A stretch of DNA of 64,000 bases from Limnanthes douglasii subsp. nivea (taxonomy: Eukaryota > Streptophyta > Magnoliopsida > Brassicales > Limnanthaceae): NCBI GenBank assembly GCA_036936605.1, contig JAUPFV010000001.1:170952386-171016385 (forward strand). The letters are read 5' to 3'. The translations under genes and the position numbers were made by a program. The stretch's first letter is position 1, and each line of letters starts with the position of its first letter. A model generated the notes under the pieces. That model saw only the letters and a list, made by a program, of their open reading frames with translations. It ran no database searches and was not told the DNA's origin. This document shows positions 46,579-59,327 of the stretch, one piece after another.

Positions 46579-49500
46579 CTACCCAGGGTCTATGTACCCA
46601 ACTCCTAGGCTTTCAAGAACGACGATAGCAAGGAGAGGGTTAGGAACATCAACACCAGCAAAGGAACGATTCCTCCTTTCAGCAAGAATCCACTTCGAAA
46701 TCCAGTCCGCCGCCACATTTTCCGATCTGGAAATGTGGCTAATTCTCATGGAAGGGAGAAGCAATGCTCTGCATATCTCGTTACTGGAGCAATTTAAACC
46801 ACCACCAGAAGACAGGCTGCTAATCAGGGTCAAGCAGTCTGATTCGAGATCTACGTTTCTCCATCCTTTCCGGTGACAAAGCAACAGAGCCTCCATCAAA
46901 GCTCGTCTTTCAGCTTGAAGGGGACTAATCTTGCCAAATAGGAATCCAGCTCCTTCAATGCAGTTCCCCAGATCATCACGCACAATAAGACCTCCAGAAG
47001 TCTCACTAGAGTAGCTGCAAGCTCCATCGGTATTGATTTTAAATCTACCAGGAGCAGGCGCCTTCCACTTCAGGTATGTTGCTTTCCTTTTACAAATAGA
47101 TAGCGCACCAATCTTAGCACCTGCATCAACCACATGAGCCCAATACTTAGATTTAAGATTAGAGTCAATTCCAAGGATAAACCGATTAATTCTGCTAACA
47201 GCATTATAAAAGCTATCAACCGGCTTATGGATCTTGCAGTGATTTTTGTTAAACCATATTGCCCATACTATGAGTTGAGGAACAATATGGGTAACATGAA
47301 ATTTACTGCTAGAGAAACTGAACCAAACAAGAAACACGTGTCTTAGGCTCATAAACCGCATTACAGGAATCCTAAACATGATTCCATAATAGTTCCATAA
47401 GGGCCAGACATAGCTGCAATTGATGAAGAGGTGTGTTGTATCTTCACAGTTGCAGCAAAACTGGCACTTTGAAACTATATAAAAATGCTTTTGGAGAGAA
47501 CACTATCAATAGGAACAAAAAAATTTAGTATCTTCCAGCTGAGAAAAGAGAATTTTGTAGGTATAAAGTTATGCCAAATTGTTTTGAAAAAGAAAGATCT
47601 GTTACTTTTTGTTCTGATGTTTTCCCAAGTCAATTTGGTACTAAATTTTTTATCTTTAGATAGGCTCCATTCTATAATATCATCCTGATCATGGTTGATA
47701 TTAACACAACTTATGTGTTGGTATCTTTCATGAGAAAGGAATGATATAAGATTGGAGTCCCATCTTCCATCTTTCCAAAAAGAGTTAATTTTAGCTGGAA
47801 GGTACCAAGAATTTTTCTCAACAATAATTGGAGCCATCTTATGCCATGAGTCTCTCCAAAAATCAATATTCCCACGACCAACTTTCCAATGAATAAACTG
47901 ATCTGCACACCCTTTAACAGAATATAGTCTATTCCACACAATAGAATCGTTAACACCACACTTAGCAGTAAGAGGATGCCTATTCATGCAGTAAGATTTA
48001 GAGATAAGATCAGACCATAGAGACTTTCCTTTTCTAAATAAGTACCAAAGCTTATAAGAAAAGGTGAGTTGAATATCATACAGAAGTTTGATATTCAAAC
48101 CACCTTTATCAAAGGGCTTGCAAAGGTTTCTCCAACCAACCCAATGAATAGCATTCTCATTAAATTTAGGTCTTCAAAGAAATTTATTAAAACAAAGCTC
48201 TATTTTGTTCAGAATGTTTTTAGGAATTAAGCTATTTTGCATCCAGAAAAGAATGATGCGGTGAAGAACATGTCTTATAAGGTACAATCTGCCATTATAA
48301 GACAGATTCTTCAGATCCCACTCATTAATCTTGTTATAAATTTTAGCTAAAAGAGGAGTGTAATGCTTCCCTTTATTGTTTGCAGCTATTGTGATTCCCA
48401 AGTAACTAAAAGGAGCATGCTCAGTCTTAAAACCCATGGTGGTGTTGATTGACACAGACTCTTGTTGATATTTGTTAAGCAGGTGACACAGGCTTTTGAT
48501 GGAAGAAGGATCACTGTTGGAGAAAATAACTATATCATCTGCAAAGGCTAAACATGGTAAGATATATCCAGATTTTAAGTAATACTGCATTTTATTATTA
48601 GACACATAAAGGTTCTCTAAACCTCTTAAAAGAGCTTCCTCAACCAGGATAAAAAGGCAAGGAGATAAAGGATCTCCTTGTCTTAATCCAATCCTCTGAG
48701 GGAAATAACCAGAACAAGACCCATTAATTAGGACAGAGATCATGACATTGGATATCAGCCTGTAAATCAGCAAGGCAATATCATCTGAAAACCCAAAACA
48801 TTTTAAAGTTTTAATAACAAAGGTGTGAGACATTCGATCGAACGCCTTTGTCATATCTAACTGAAGGATGATATTGCCTTTAGAAGGCTTTCTTCTAATG
48901 TTATGAAGCATTTCCTTGATAATTAAAATGTTATCATGAATTAATCTTTCCTTAACGAAAGCACTCTGCCCTCTGGAAATGATTCTAGGGAGAATAGAAG
49001 AGATTCTCCTGTTAATGAGGGTAGAGATCAATCTGTTCATAATAGTACACATACTTAACGGTCTATAATTGTTCCAGGTAATAGGATTCGCAACCTTAGG
49101 AACAAGCACAATCCCAGTGGCAAACACACCTTTTGGGATAGCTCTACCAGCAAGGTAAGCATTTAAAGCATTAGAAAGGTCATAACTAATTATATTATAA
49201 CAGTGTTTAAGAAATAAAGTGTTAAACCCATCAGTGCCAGGGGCACTGTCCTTCTTCATATCATCAATGATAGCTCTGACTTCTTCCCTAGATGTAGGCT
49301 TAGTAATCTCTTCATTATCCCTGTCCAAGACAATCTTAGGAATGTTTTTTAGAATAGAGTCATGAGTATTAACAGTGTTACTATTATCAGGTTCATTGGA
49401 AAGGATCATTTTGAAATGAGACACAGCAGAAGAAGCAATCTCACATTGATCAGTAAGCCACTTATCATTATCTTTAATGCCAGTAATGAAGTTTTTCTTT

Positions 49501-50588
49501 CTTTTCTTGGCTACATAATTGTGATAAAGTTTTGTATTCCCATCACAATCATTTAGCCAAGAATTGAAACACTTCTGCTTCCAATAGCATTCCTCATCTT
49601 TTAATGCAAGAATGAGTATGCTATTGGCTTTAGAAAGCTTAGATTTAGAAATGTTGTCATTAATATGCTGGTGAATCAGCTCACAATTTTCAACATCAAT
49701 AATAGCTTCTTTAACCTTATTAAAAATGTTTCCAAATGTTGTAAAATTCCAATTTTTTAAATGCTTCTTCAATCTTTTAAGCTTATACCAAAAGATGGTA
49801 CTCTCATCACCATTACAATGCTTGGACCAACTCTGACTAACACAATTCATGAAATCTGGATGGTTAGTCCAAGCATTAATAAATTTAAAAGAACTCTTCT
49901 TAGTATGAGAATTAGAGTTAGAGACTTTACTAATAGTAATTAAAAGAGGGGCATGGTCAGAACAAGTTCTGACCATGTGGCAAACCTGAATACTTAAATC
50001 ATTAAGCATTTTTTTATTGATTAACACCCAATCTAACCTCTTCCAAAAATTGTTGTTGCTCCAGGTATAACGAGATCCACTGTGCCCAGGTACTTCCAGC
50101 TTACAGTGCCTTATGAACTCATTAAATTCATCTGCACTAGTACCATCGTAGTTCATACAATTAAGCTGATCATCAGGGCTTCTGGTGGTGTTGAAGTAAC
50201 CAGCAATGATCCAAGGCATATCACAGGTAAGATTACTAAGCTGACTCCAAAGTAACTTTCTCTGCATTCTCAGATTCTTTGCATAAACAGATGTAAAACA
50301 ACAATTGAAAGAATCATAATTGACTTCCACATGTAAGAACTGATCATGATCAACAATAACTGAAACACTAATATCATTAGGCCAAAACAACCAAACTTTG
50401 TTAGAAGTATTAGCCATACAGTTATCAAAACCTATCCTCCTAGCAATCAACTCTACCTTGTCATATCTAGCCATAGGCTCTTAAATAGTGATCATCTTAA
50501 CATTCTCATTTTTAACAATAAACTTTAGCCTAGCAATAGTAGGATTATTGTGAATTCCACGAGCATTCCAACTGATAACTTTAATCAT
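46579..50588 (-). pseudogene. LINE-3 ORF2: endonuclease, reverse transcriptase, zf-RVT, RNase H
   Basis: The frame begins 'MIKVISWNARG' at 50588. TAA at 50481 sits where LINE-2 has Gln ('IQEP'). From 50474 to 48174 there is a 766-codon open stretch. The endonuclease has 'CSDHAPLL', but the catalytic GDFN is 'GYFN'. The reverse transcriptase shows 'LQLDMTKAFDRMSH', 'GLRQGDPLSPCLF' and 'LAFADDIVIF'. TGA at 48174 replaces the Trp of 'KFLW'. zf-RVT shows 'FIPTKFSFLSWKIL' and, after a one-base frameshift near 47490, 'CQFCCNCEDTTHLF'. RNase H (about 47055-46600) retains 'FKINTDGA', 'SPLQAERRALM', 'LESDCL' and 'NVAADW', so all four acidic residues are kept. The end is TAG at 46579. Confidence 0.9.
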
Positions 50589-50613
50589 TATTAGAGACTG
50601 ATCTTTTATGTAC

Positions 50614-51844
50614 CTTTTCTCTCTTTCTTAGAGAGTTTATAGACAACCTTTTTGAAGTCTTGCTCAGGATCATTTGAACTCGCCCTTGGAGAAGGATTAT
50701 AACTACCAGCATTTCCACCACGAGGAGAAGCCTACAGATTATTCTTGTCCAAAGAGTTATCTTCCTCCTCAAGATTCTGAAGAGCGCTTATGAGATCAGG
50801 GTCATTGTTGGAGACAGTTCTCTCTTTCACCGGGCTCACCATACTTGTTGAGGGACAAGACACAAAAGGCCTGTCCTTGGTTGTTATGATACATTTAAGT
50901 TTCCTTCTGTAAACTTGAGTGAAAGTTTGAACCTTAGTAGATTTAGGAGCTTGATCAAGCTTAACTTCATCATGTAACAACTCAGGTTGAACATCCTTTT
51001 TAGCAATAATATCAACACTTTTCAGCTCATTCTTGGAATCCATATCTAGATTCTTTTTGCATTTCTCAAGACCGTGTCCTAAATGATGACAAGTTTGGCA
51101 ATAACAGGGTGCGTTCTTGTAACTTACACCTATCCAGAACCCCTCGTCCTTACCAAAAACAACCCACAGTTTCCTCTTCAGCAGACTTGAAACATCAATT
51201 TCAATCAAAGAGAAGCAGGCGTTCACTTTGGCTCTATTAATTTCTGGAACCACCACCTGATGAACCAAACCAAGAGAAGAAGCCAATTCATGTATAACAG
51301 TTATGTTATACATAAACTCTGGCAACTTTTCAAACCTAACCCAGAGTAAGGCTACTGGGCACTCAAAGTTCCTGTTGCTTTGTGGGCACCACTTAATGAT
51401 TCTCATAACCTTACCTTCCACCTTCTAAAACCTTCTCAACCATAATCTATCAGCATCTTCCAACACAGAGAATCCAACAAGAATTTGCCTTGAATCAATC
51501 GTTTCATAGGTATACATCCCCTTAAACTTGAAAGAATCAAGAAAGGTTTGAAAAGCCAACCTCTTAGGGATGCCATCACTGAATTTGGCTATAAGAGTAG
51601 TCCTCGACTGAGACCAAAGATCAGCCTTCGGATGCCTTGTAAACTGAATCACATTGTGATCCTCATACAACATCACACTTTCCGGTCGAAACCCAGTATT
51701 ATCAACCTTATTTCTCACGATATCAGTGTACAACCTATCCATCGAAGCCACCTTCGAGTCATGAAGAGAAGGACTCGCCACAGACTTGTTACTCAAAGGA
51801 GGAAAGTCAGCACTTTGAGAAATCGCTGCCATAACCCAGACCAT
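50614..51844 (-). pseudogene. LINE-3 ORF1 (DUF4283 + CCHC knuckle), two in-frame TAG
   Basis: One continuous frame runs from 'MAAISQSADFPPL' (ATG about 51832; an in-frame ATG at 51844 precedes it) to TAA near 50614. It is broken only by TAG at 51425 and TAG at 50732. DUF4283 features include 'AKFSDGIPKRLAFQTF', 'YETIDSRQILVGF' and 'ALLWVRFEKLPEFMY'. The knuckle 'CQTCHHLGHGLEKC' lies near 51090-51050. The C-terminus is Lys/Asp/Ser-rich and ends 'KKVVYKLSKKERKGT'. No frameshift is present. Confidence 0.85.
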
Positions 51845-52035
51845 CCACAGGCACAGCCTGCGAAGGCCAAACCTTCCGACGCAGATTCAGAACCAACCCC
51901 AACAGAAGAAGATAACAAGGCCAAAAGAAGCAAAGAAGCAAAGGAGGATCTTAGAGAAGATGAAGAAGAGATGGTTTCTTAGAGGTTAAGAAAACCAACT
52001 CCTTTCTTGGAGCTTTCTTGGGAGAGAAGGCATCA

Positions 52036-53879
52036 TCCTTATAACACGATTGTTTGTGTTATACAACAAAAAAAATAACATGATTATTCTTCGAATGACA
52101 TTACTAGTTTTTTTCATTTTTAAAAAACAAAAGCGATTGTACTTTCATTTATTTTTTCCGATCTCCGGTTTAAAAGATATGGATCTTTTAAAAATATTTT
52201 TTTTTGTTAGGGTATTAAAATAATGTTAGGTATTAAGTGGTAATTATGTAGTTGAGATGGGTATTAAGAGGTAATAGAACAAAACTTGGGTGCTAGATGA
52301 CAATATAATAATTGAGTGGGTACTTTAGGTGAAAATTCTCAACTCAATTTTGTAAAAAAATATATTAATTGATCCATTTAAAAATTGTTTATAGATTTGG
52401 AAAGATGAAAAAATTTAAACTCTAACCTATCTTTAAAAAAAATGGAACGAAATTTATAATATATGAACTCTAAGTTTTGCTATAATAAAAAAAATATTTA
52501 CAATTATAAATGTTTATAATTTCGATTTTGATCTCGATTTTTGCAATTTATGGTTCGAGTATATGTTCCAATTTATACGATTTTGAGGTTTTTAATCTAC
52601 TGCAGTAATATCAATTTCGAATAAATATTATTGTTTTAGCCTTTGATTGAAGGAAGATGGTGGTGATTGAGAGTTCGGTTAATTTTTGTTTTTGTTTTTC
52701 TATCATCGTAAATGAGTTATGTTTATATAATGTTTTAGTGTTCTGAAGATATATTAGTATGGGATGGAAAAACTGATAGAGTTTGGATTTTTCTTCAGTT
52801 CCGTATTCTTTGTCCCTAATCCTTCACGCTAAATTACAAAATTGGATTTGAATTTTGCTGATCGGTTTTCGAAAAGTCTTTGAATTCTTCTTTCAATCTT
52901 GTTTTATAGAATTAGATAATTACACTATGAAATTTGAAATTCTAATTCAAGTCAAATTTCTTATCGGAGGAAATTTAATATCCTAATAGAGATCTCTGTA
53001 TATGGTCAAAAAGTTTCTTCTAAAGCAAACTCTTGTCAATTTGAATGGCAAAATTGAGATTGCAAAATCACACCGTTAAGAAAAAATGAAGAGAATATAT
53101 GGGAATACTTGTTTTACGAACCTGTTTGCACCTGGTGACTCTACCAATTTGGAATCTAGTGACAACTCGTTGTATCACTCACTCGAATAAGAAGCTCACT
53201 TTAGACGATTTAGAGAAAAAAGAAATAACGAATAGGAATCCACAAACAATGAAGAAGTTGTGGTGGCTAGGTTTATGGATTTCGGGCAAAGACCTTCTCC
53301 CAATTAAACCGCTGATTTACTTACCAAATCTATTTTTCAAGCTCAATTTCTTCCCTTTGTTTGAGGGTGGAAGTAAATAATCGATTAAAAGAGAAGTCTG
53401 GCTTATAAACGTGCGCAAAGATTATAAGATTGATATTGTCCCTGAAAAAGTGTGTTTTTAATATCACTTGGGCATAACTTGAGATTTTGGGTCGGTTAGT
53501 TAAATGGACTACTAGTCTATGAAAAATGTCTTAAATATGGGTATCGATGTACTATATTATAAATTAGATCATATGGATACTTTTTATAAAGGGTCAACCT
53601 ATACATTCCCAAAATTTATATATCTCCACATTTGATATAAGTGTATCCAATTTTAAACAAAAATATCCTTGTGGGATATTTCAGCTTATTTTTTTATTAA
53701 CTCCCTCCATTTTATTTTTTCTCTAGTCTTTTCTTTTCCCTCACTTCTCTCTTCTCTCTTCTCTAGATTCCGGTGAGAAAAAAAAAATCGACAATTTTCC
53801 TGTGTTTTAAGGCTATTTTTTCTCTAGGTTTTTCTTTTCCCTCACTTCTATTTTCTTTAGATTCCGGCGAGATGGCTGA
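52036..53879. other. AT-rich non-coding DNA
   Basis: No supportable gene. A 'tactagttttt...gatctccggtttaaaagatat' block near 52090-52190 looks like a further diverged unit of the inverted-repeat family at 39.4-42.1 kb. Segments near 52050 and 52370-52430 resemble the right end of the window (63800-64000). Confidence 0.45.
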
Positions 53880-54970
53880 AGTGATGGGGTGCGTCTAGAC
53901 ACTCCATCGGTGTAGGAGCTATGCATCGATAGTGCACAACAATTTTTTTTTTCAAAAACCTATATCTTTTAAAAATAAAATTTTAAACAAATGATATATA
54001 TATATATATATATAAAAAGATGTTAATTCACCCTATTTAATTTTTTTAGCATATTAAAATCCATCATTTTAAGCATCCATCCAAAAAAGATTGTTGTTTT
54101 CAATTTTTGTAAAATATTTGTGTATTTATTTAGTGTAAAATATTCGTGTATTTATTTGTTTTTTAGTATATTGAAATTTATTTAATGTAAATATCTTTTT
54201 GTGGTGAATTTTAATTATTTTTTTATTCCATTTATTCTAGTTATAAGTTAAAAAATTAATTTAAATGTCATGTCAGTTATAATTTCTTTCAATCTATTTT
54301 TTTAAATCACATAATAATGAACAAATAATTACATACAACATATAATGAGATCAGCTACAAAACTCATTAAAATAGTAATCGTAAACTTTTTTAAGGTCAA
54401 TTACAATAAACTTTATTAAAATATAAAAAAATTGTTATATTTAAATTTTATTAATAAAAACATTAATTTGAGTCACAAATTTTTTAAAATCTAAAGTTTA
54501 ATTGACACCGTGTATGAATTTAAATTTTAATTTAATTAATAAAACCTCACAATATTTCAATAAATACATATAGTAACGAACAATTTTCTAATATAGTATC
54601 GTAAATAATAATTATATTTACATTTTAATTTCTTAAGATCTCATAAATTCCAATTGATTTTGATTTAATTTTAAAATAATAATTTTCATTAAATTATTTT
54701 TTTATTTCTCGCATTCAAAGAATATTCGAGTGTGAGCTCAAACTAAGTAAGAATAATGTTTTACTTAAAAAATTTAAAATAAGGTTTCGGAGGGGCAAAA
54801 ATACTTTTTTTTTTGCTATGCAGCACCGATTTAGGGGTTCTGAACCGGCGGTGTATGGCCACAAAACAGGTGTTCATACACCACAAGCACCACCGATGCA
54901 TAGTCTCTGAACGAGTTCTTGTCCAGAACTGGTGGTGCGAGGGCGCACCATAGCATAATTGTTATATTAA
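53880..54970. mobile_element. Candidate small DNA element with inverted subterminal blocks
   Basis: 'gagctatgcatcgatagtgc' (about 53930-53950) is matched in inverse orientation by 'gcaccaccgatgcatagtc' (about 54888-54908), with a few substitutions. Both lie in GC-richer blocks around an 850-bp AT-rich core that includes a (TA) run at 53994-54013. No terminal repeat or target duplication was pinned down. Confidence 0.4.
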
Positions 54971-55377
54971 AAAAACAACTTTTTAACTTAATTCCGGTTG
55001 ATTCATATTTGATTTTATGTTTTTATTAGAAGAATTTTAAAAAAAATTAAAGATACTTTTAATGTTCTTGAGACAACTTTGAATGTTCAAGAATATTTTG
55101 AAGTTCTTCACAAAATTGTAGTAATATGGGGTTTGATCTACTAAATCAAAGTGTTTTTTAGGTAAAGATAGTAAAATAGGTCATTTTGTGTTTTGGGTGA
55201 ATTTAGGATATACTTGGTGTATTTTCTACTTAAAGGCAGTTGTGTAATTCAATGGAAGTTTGAGGGTAATTTCATAAAAAAAAGTCAAACTAAAGTTAAA
55301 GATGATTGTTTGGTAAACTTATATCACTTTTGGGTATGTATAGCTTGATCATTTTATAAATTTTCTTTTATTTTTAT

Positions 55378-55386
55378 TAAAATACA
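55378..55386 (+). repeat. Left 9-bp target duplication of the Mutator-like element
   Basis: 'taaaataca' matches 'taaaataaa' at 62626-62634 in 8 of 9 positions. Nine base pairs is the usual Mutator target duplication length. Confidence 0.8.
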
Positions 55387-55585
55387 GGGTCATGCTAGAA
55401 ATAAGACACATTTTGATAGATCTCTCACTCCACCCCTTTTTTTTCAAGCTCAAACTTAAAATTCCCAAATTATCCTTCTCACTCCAAGTAATTACATTCA
55501 TGTCATTTATCCCCCAAAAACAACCAAAAATCTGAAATCCATCAATTATTACCCTAAGCCCACAAAATTACCATCAATATATACT

Positions 55586-55600
55586 ACCCTAAACCCTAAG
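55586..55600 (+). promoter_or_regulatory. Telo-box-like motif upstream of transposase
   Basis: 'accctaaaccctaag' lies about 65 bp before the ATG at 55663. Telo-box motifs occur in leaders and promoters of many plant growth-related genes. A role here is speculative. Confidence 0.3.
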
Positions 55601-55662
55601 AGTTACAATCTTTTACCCAAACCCATAAAATCCATCACAACAACCCAAAAATTAGAGTATCC

Positions 55663-58488
55663 ATGGATAATGATGAAATATGTGTCTCTTTGGAAGACTT
55701 GCTGGACAAGGAAAACGCTTACCGCATGAATTGGATGCTTTTGTGGATATTGAATCGAAGAATATTAAGTTCGTCACGATTACAAAGGTCTACGATAGCG
55801 GAAAATGGGGAAGAACTGCTAGATTAGATTATGTTGGCGAGCAGTACGGTGTATTCGTATCAAAAGTGAAGCCGGAAACGTTAAGAAAGCGGAAGACTTT
55901 CACGAAGAAATGTAATTGTCTGTTTGCGTTAAAAGGTCATCTGATTGACGTACTAGCCATGAAATGGAGTTTGGAGGTGATAAATGATACACATAATCAC
56001 GATCCCTACGTTCTCTTAGACGGTCATTCCCGCTCTTGTAGGCTAAAACGGGATGAAGAGAAGCTAGCTTGTAGTCTTTCTCGCCTCGGTTCGCATCCTA
56101 GGGAGATATATAGCAGTTTGAAGTACCAATATCCCGAGAATATTTCGAACATGCGTGCAATCTACAATTACCGCCAAAAACATCAAGATGTTGAGCAAGG
56201 AGGACAAACACAAATGCAATATTTGGTAACAAAACTGAAGGAGAATGGATACTCCACGTGACAATGTTTGAAAGACGATTTAAATGTGATCACTGATTTT
56301 TTTCCGTACATTCTACGAGCATAGACTTACTACGTACATTTTCTAATGTGCTATACATGGATTGTACGTACAAGACGACTAGGTATAAGATGCTTTTATT
56401 ACAGATTATTCGGTTAACATCTACTTCCATTATATTTACCGTTGCATATGTGTTTATGAGCAGAGAGAAGATAGCAAATTATATATGGGCTTTGGAAACT
56501 CTTCGTGGTTTGATGATGGATATCGTGTGCGCATTTTCGAGTGTTATTGTTACCAATCGAGAGTTAGCTCTCATGCGAGAAATCGAGGATATATTTCTGA
56601 GCACACACCACTTGTTATGTACGTGGCATATTAGTAAGAACATTCTTGGGATGGTCTGAAAGATATTTCATGATGATGTGGTTGCGAAACAATTTTTTGA
56701 GTTTTATGGCTACGTTAACGGAGCGAACACGGTTGAGAGCTATGAAAAGAATCTAGCTACATTGAAGGAGATGTTTTCCTCTCAAACCAAGTGTTTTGCG
56801 TACGTTATGGACGCATTAATAACAAAATATGGTGACAAGTTTCTTCAAAATCAAACGAACAAGATACAACATTAAGGCCAAACAATTTCAAATAGGTATG
56901 TCCTTTTATCCAATTTTTGGTTTTGCTATTATATCTCTTTTAAAATAAGGTCATAATTTTGCACTAGTATTATGTAGGGCGGAGGATGCTCACTCGTCCT
57001 TCAAAAAATACCTTGGGACGAATCAATGCGATTTTGAGATTTTTTGGGAAAAAGTTCACAACTTGCTAATGAAACAGCATGCGAAGATCCTCGAATCGTT
57101 CGAGCGAAGTAAGTTTCATAAAATTTCCGGTTTGGATGGTGTTTTGACCCAGAATCTTAAAGGTCATGTGTCACATGCGGGCCTAAAATTATTGATGCTT
57201 GTTATTGTACGTGCTAGAAATATATGAGTAGATCGGGTAGCATGTGGAGGATGTTTGCTTAGGAAACCTCATAGATTACCTTGTGCATGTGAAATTGCGT
57301 TTATAGCTAGAGATGATACGTGCATCCCTTTAGAAGACGTGCATATCTTTTGGAGAAGATTAGATATTGTTCATAAAGATCCCACTTCTCGGGATGGCGA
57401 ATTGAAAAAAAAAACTTTCTATAATAGACAACTTCATTCGTATTTTTCACCCTGACCAACAAAACTACATTATCAATCGGGTAATGCAAATCTTGAGGCC
57501 TGGGACTAGTCATATTTAAGATCCTAAAGAAGCGGTTAGAGCTAAGGGTAGGCCAAAGGGAGGCGTTGATAAATCGACTAAACATAAACTTAGTTCGTGG
57601 GAATGTTCCATTGAACAAACCCCTAGTGCTAGTACTCCGGCTAACTCGATAAGTAGTACCCCCGTTAACAAGTTAGGGAGCACGACCGCATCAAAAGTGG
57701 TTCCCGTCGTACCACCCAAACCTCCACTTGCAAAAAATAAAGTTGGTCGGTCAAAGAAAATTATAAAAGATGGGAAGTTAACATTATATCTGGATGCATC
57801 ACGTCATTTTTACACGCTTATATTATTAAGTTAGTTGATGTTATTCTGGATGGACAATGCAGATATCTTTTCGTACCTCATTCAATATAAAATAATGAAG
57901 ATAGATGGGAAGATGTTAGGAATAAGTTGTTGAAGGAGTTGCAAGAAAACCGTGCATCTTGTTGGATGTGTATGGTTCACCCAAGGTGTTTGACGATTTA
58001 GTAAATAGGTTGGATTACTTCAACCCTAACCCTAGTAGCCATTATTGGATGACATTTCCGAACATAGGACTAGTCATTGCGACAAGGTATCAATGCATGG
58101 TATACCATGTGTCGCAAGCAGCGTCACTAACGTATCTACCAATCCGTGGACGCCCACGTGTGACCAATTCAATGATCATAGAAGTTGGGATTTCTTTCGG
58201 ACATGGATGCCACTTTGTTAATGTAAGTATCTCATTCTCTTACAATTTTCACTTATTTAATATAAAATGCAATGATTTTGTATTTTTTTCTCGGAGATTA
58301 CTACTCCACCCGATGAACCATTGCCGCCATTATACCCCTGATGGGGTTTTTACGCCACCGAAGAAGCGGGTCAATAGGCGCACCCATATTACCGTCGGTT
58401 AAACAAATTTACACAACTAATGCCAGTTAGGAAAATAAACTTGAACGAAAAGCCGCATGTAACCAATTTGACTAAAGACGATATTTGA
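55663..58488 (+). pseudogene. FAR1/MULE-type transposase with C-terminal OTU-like domain, disrupted
   Basis: ATG at 55663. The FAR1-type DNA-binding region (about 55740-56070) shows 'KWGRTARLDYVGEQYGVF', 'RKTFTKKCNCLFALKG' and 'VINDTHNHDPYVLLDGHS'. A frameshift near 56270 precedes the MULE domain: 'SIDLLRTFSNVLYMDCTYK', 'WALETLRGLM', 'VTNRELALM' (the usual second Asp is Asn), 'HLLCTWHISKN'. After TGA at 56657 it continues to 'TNKIQH'. An intron (56896-56977, GT...AG) rejoins 'NRAEDAHSSFKKYLG'. The SWIM-like finger reads 'GGCLLRKPHRLPCACE' with Cys for the final His. An OTU-like domain (about 57800-58220) has 'VDVILDGQCRYL', 'SSHYWMTFPNIGLVIATRY' and 'GHGCHFVN'. A second intron (about 58223-58296) leads to the tail 'EPLPPLYP'. 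The OTU Cys and His look retained although the gene is dead. Confidence 0.82.
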
Positions 58489-58509
58489 TGTCATTTTGTA
58501 CGATGTTAA

Positions 58510-58790
58510 ATTTTACCATCGATTTCAAACCAGGGACGTGTTTCTCGTGACGTCCAATTGCGATTGTGTTTTGGAAGAGTCTCGTGCCACGGTAGGCCAT
58601 AATTTTGGCAGTTATTTCATATCAGAAACGTGGTTGTCGTGACGTTTGTTTGTGACTGTGTTTTGCCAGCGTCACATGTGACGGTAGGCCAAAATTTTGG
58701 CATTGTTTTCTAACCACTGACATGGTTTGTGTGGGGCCTAAATGCGATGGTTTTTTTTGGATCCGTCGCGTGCGACCTATGAATTACATT
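58510..58790. repeat. 92-bp tandem repeat, about three units
   Basis: 'acgtgtttctcgtgacgt' (58536), 'acgtggttgtcgtgacgt' (58628) and 'acatggtttgtgtgg' (58720) mark a 92-bp period. Each unit also has 'acggtaggccaaaattttgg' or similar. The array lies between the 3' ends of the two convergent genes and ends in a 'gtcgcgtgcgac' palindrome and a run of C. Confidence 0.9.
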
Positions 58791-58950
58791 CCCCCCCCCC
58801 TTTCAAGTGTAGAGATGAAATTTAAATTTTGGCTACAAATAAGTGTCTACAAAGTAAGACAATTGAACGTAAACAACATAAGACTCCAAATCTAACAACA
58901 ACTTAGCGAAACATAAAAACTAAAAAATACAAATGAAAAGACATTAATCT

Positions 58951-59327
58951 TCAATCGTCAAAGTCGTATCCCATGTTGTCTTCCGAATCATCATTATCCT
59001 CTATTTCTGCAATCATATCATCCAGATACACCACCATATCCCTAGTGATGTAGTCTACGATAGTCATGTTCCAGACGGAAGCTGCTTTTTGCTTAATCTT
59101 AAATGGAATAAAGAGTAAACGTTGCAGTGGTTGGAGAAAAAATAAATATTTTTTATTTGGTCGCGACTGCACACAACAAGACCTTTTATTCCTGCACGGC
59201 CATAACTATAATACATCATGCATAGGACCCGCTCAAAAAATGAATTGCTGGTATCTTCGCCCATCTCACGGCGGGAAACCTTCACCGGCTGAAGTAAGTG
59301 GTATTCTTCTTCGACGTTGAACTCCAT
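58951..59327 (-). other. Minor minus-strand open frames inside the MULE
   Basis: Two overlapping frames (59327-59064 and 59172-58951) are open. The second ends in a very acidic tail ('EIEDNDDSEDNMGYDFDD'). I recognise no domain. They may be a decayed third gene or the 3' exons of the PMD gene, which ends upstream at 59724. Coding status is uncertain. Confidence 0.3.

Larger units (their letters stand above)
46231..52035 (-). mobile_element. L1-type LINE with RNase H (LINE-3), near full length
   Basis: It reads leftwards from about 52035. The 5' end contains 'ccaagaaagct' as in LINE-2. It finishes in a poly(A) seen as eleven T (46231-46241). ORF1 is 51844-50614, ORF2 50588-46579. No convincing target duplication was found. 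Lesions are few: two TAG in ORF1, and in ORF2 a TAA, a TGA and one frameshift, making this the best-preserved LINE coding capacity in the window. Confidence 0.88.

Noticed and set aside
53280..53380. Peptide 'ADLLTKSIFQAQFLP' reminiscent of the C-terminus of Copia RNase H
   Set aside because: Only about 15 residues between stops, with no integrase, reverse transcriptase or LTR nearby. Too short to annotate.
58789..58801. Run of C
   Set aside because: A simple homopolymer, possibly of uncertain length; no feature attached.
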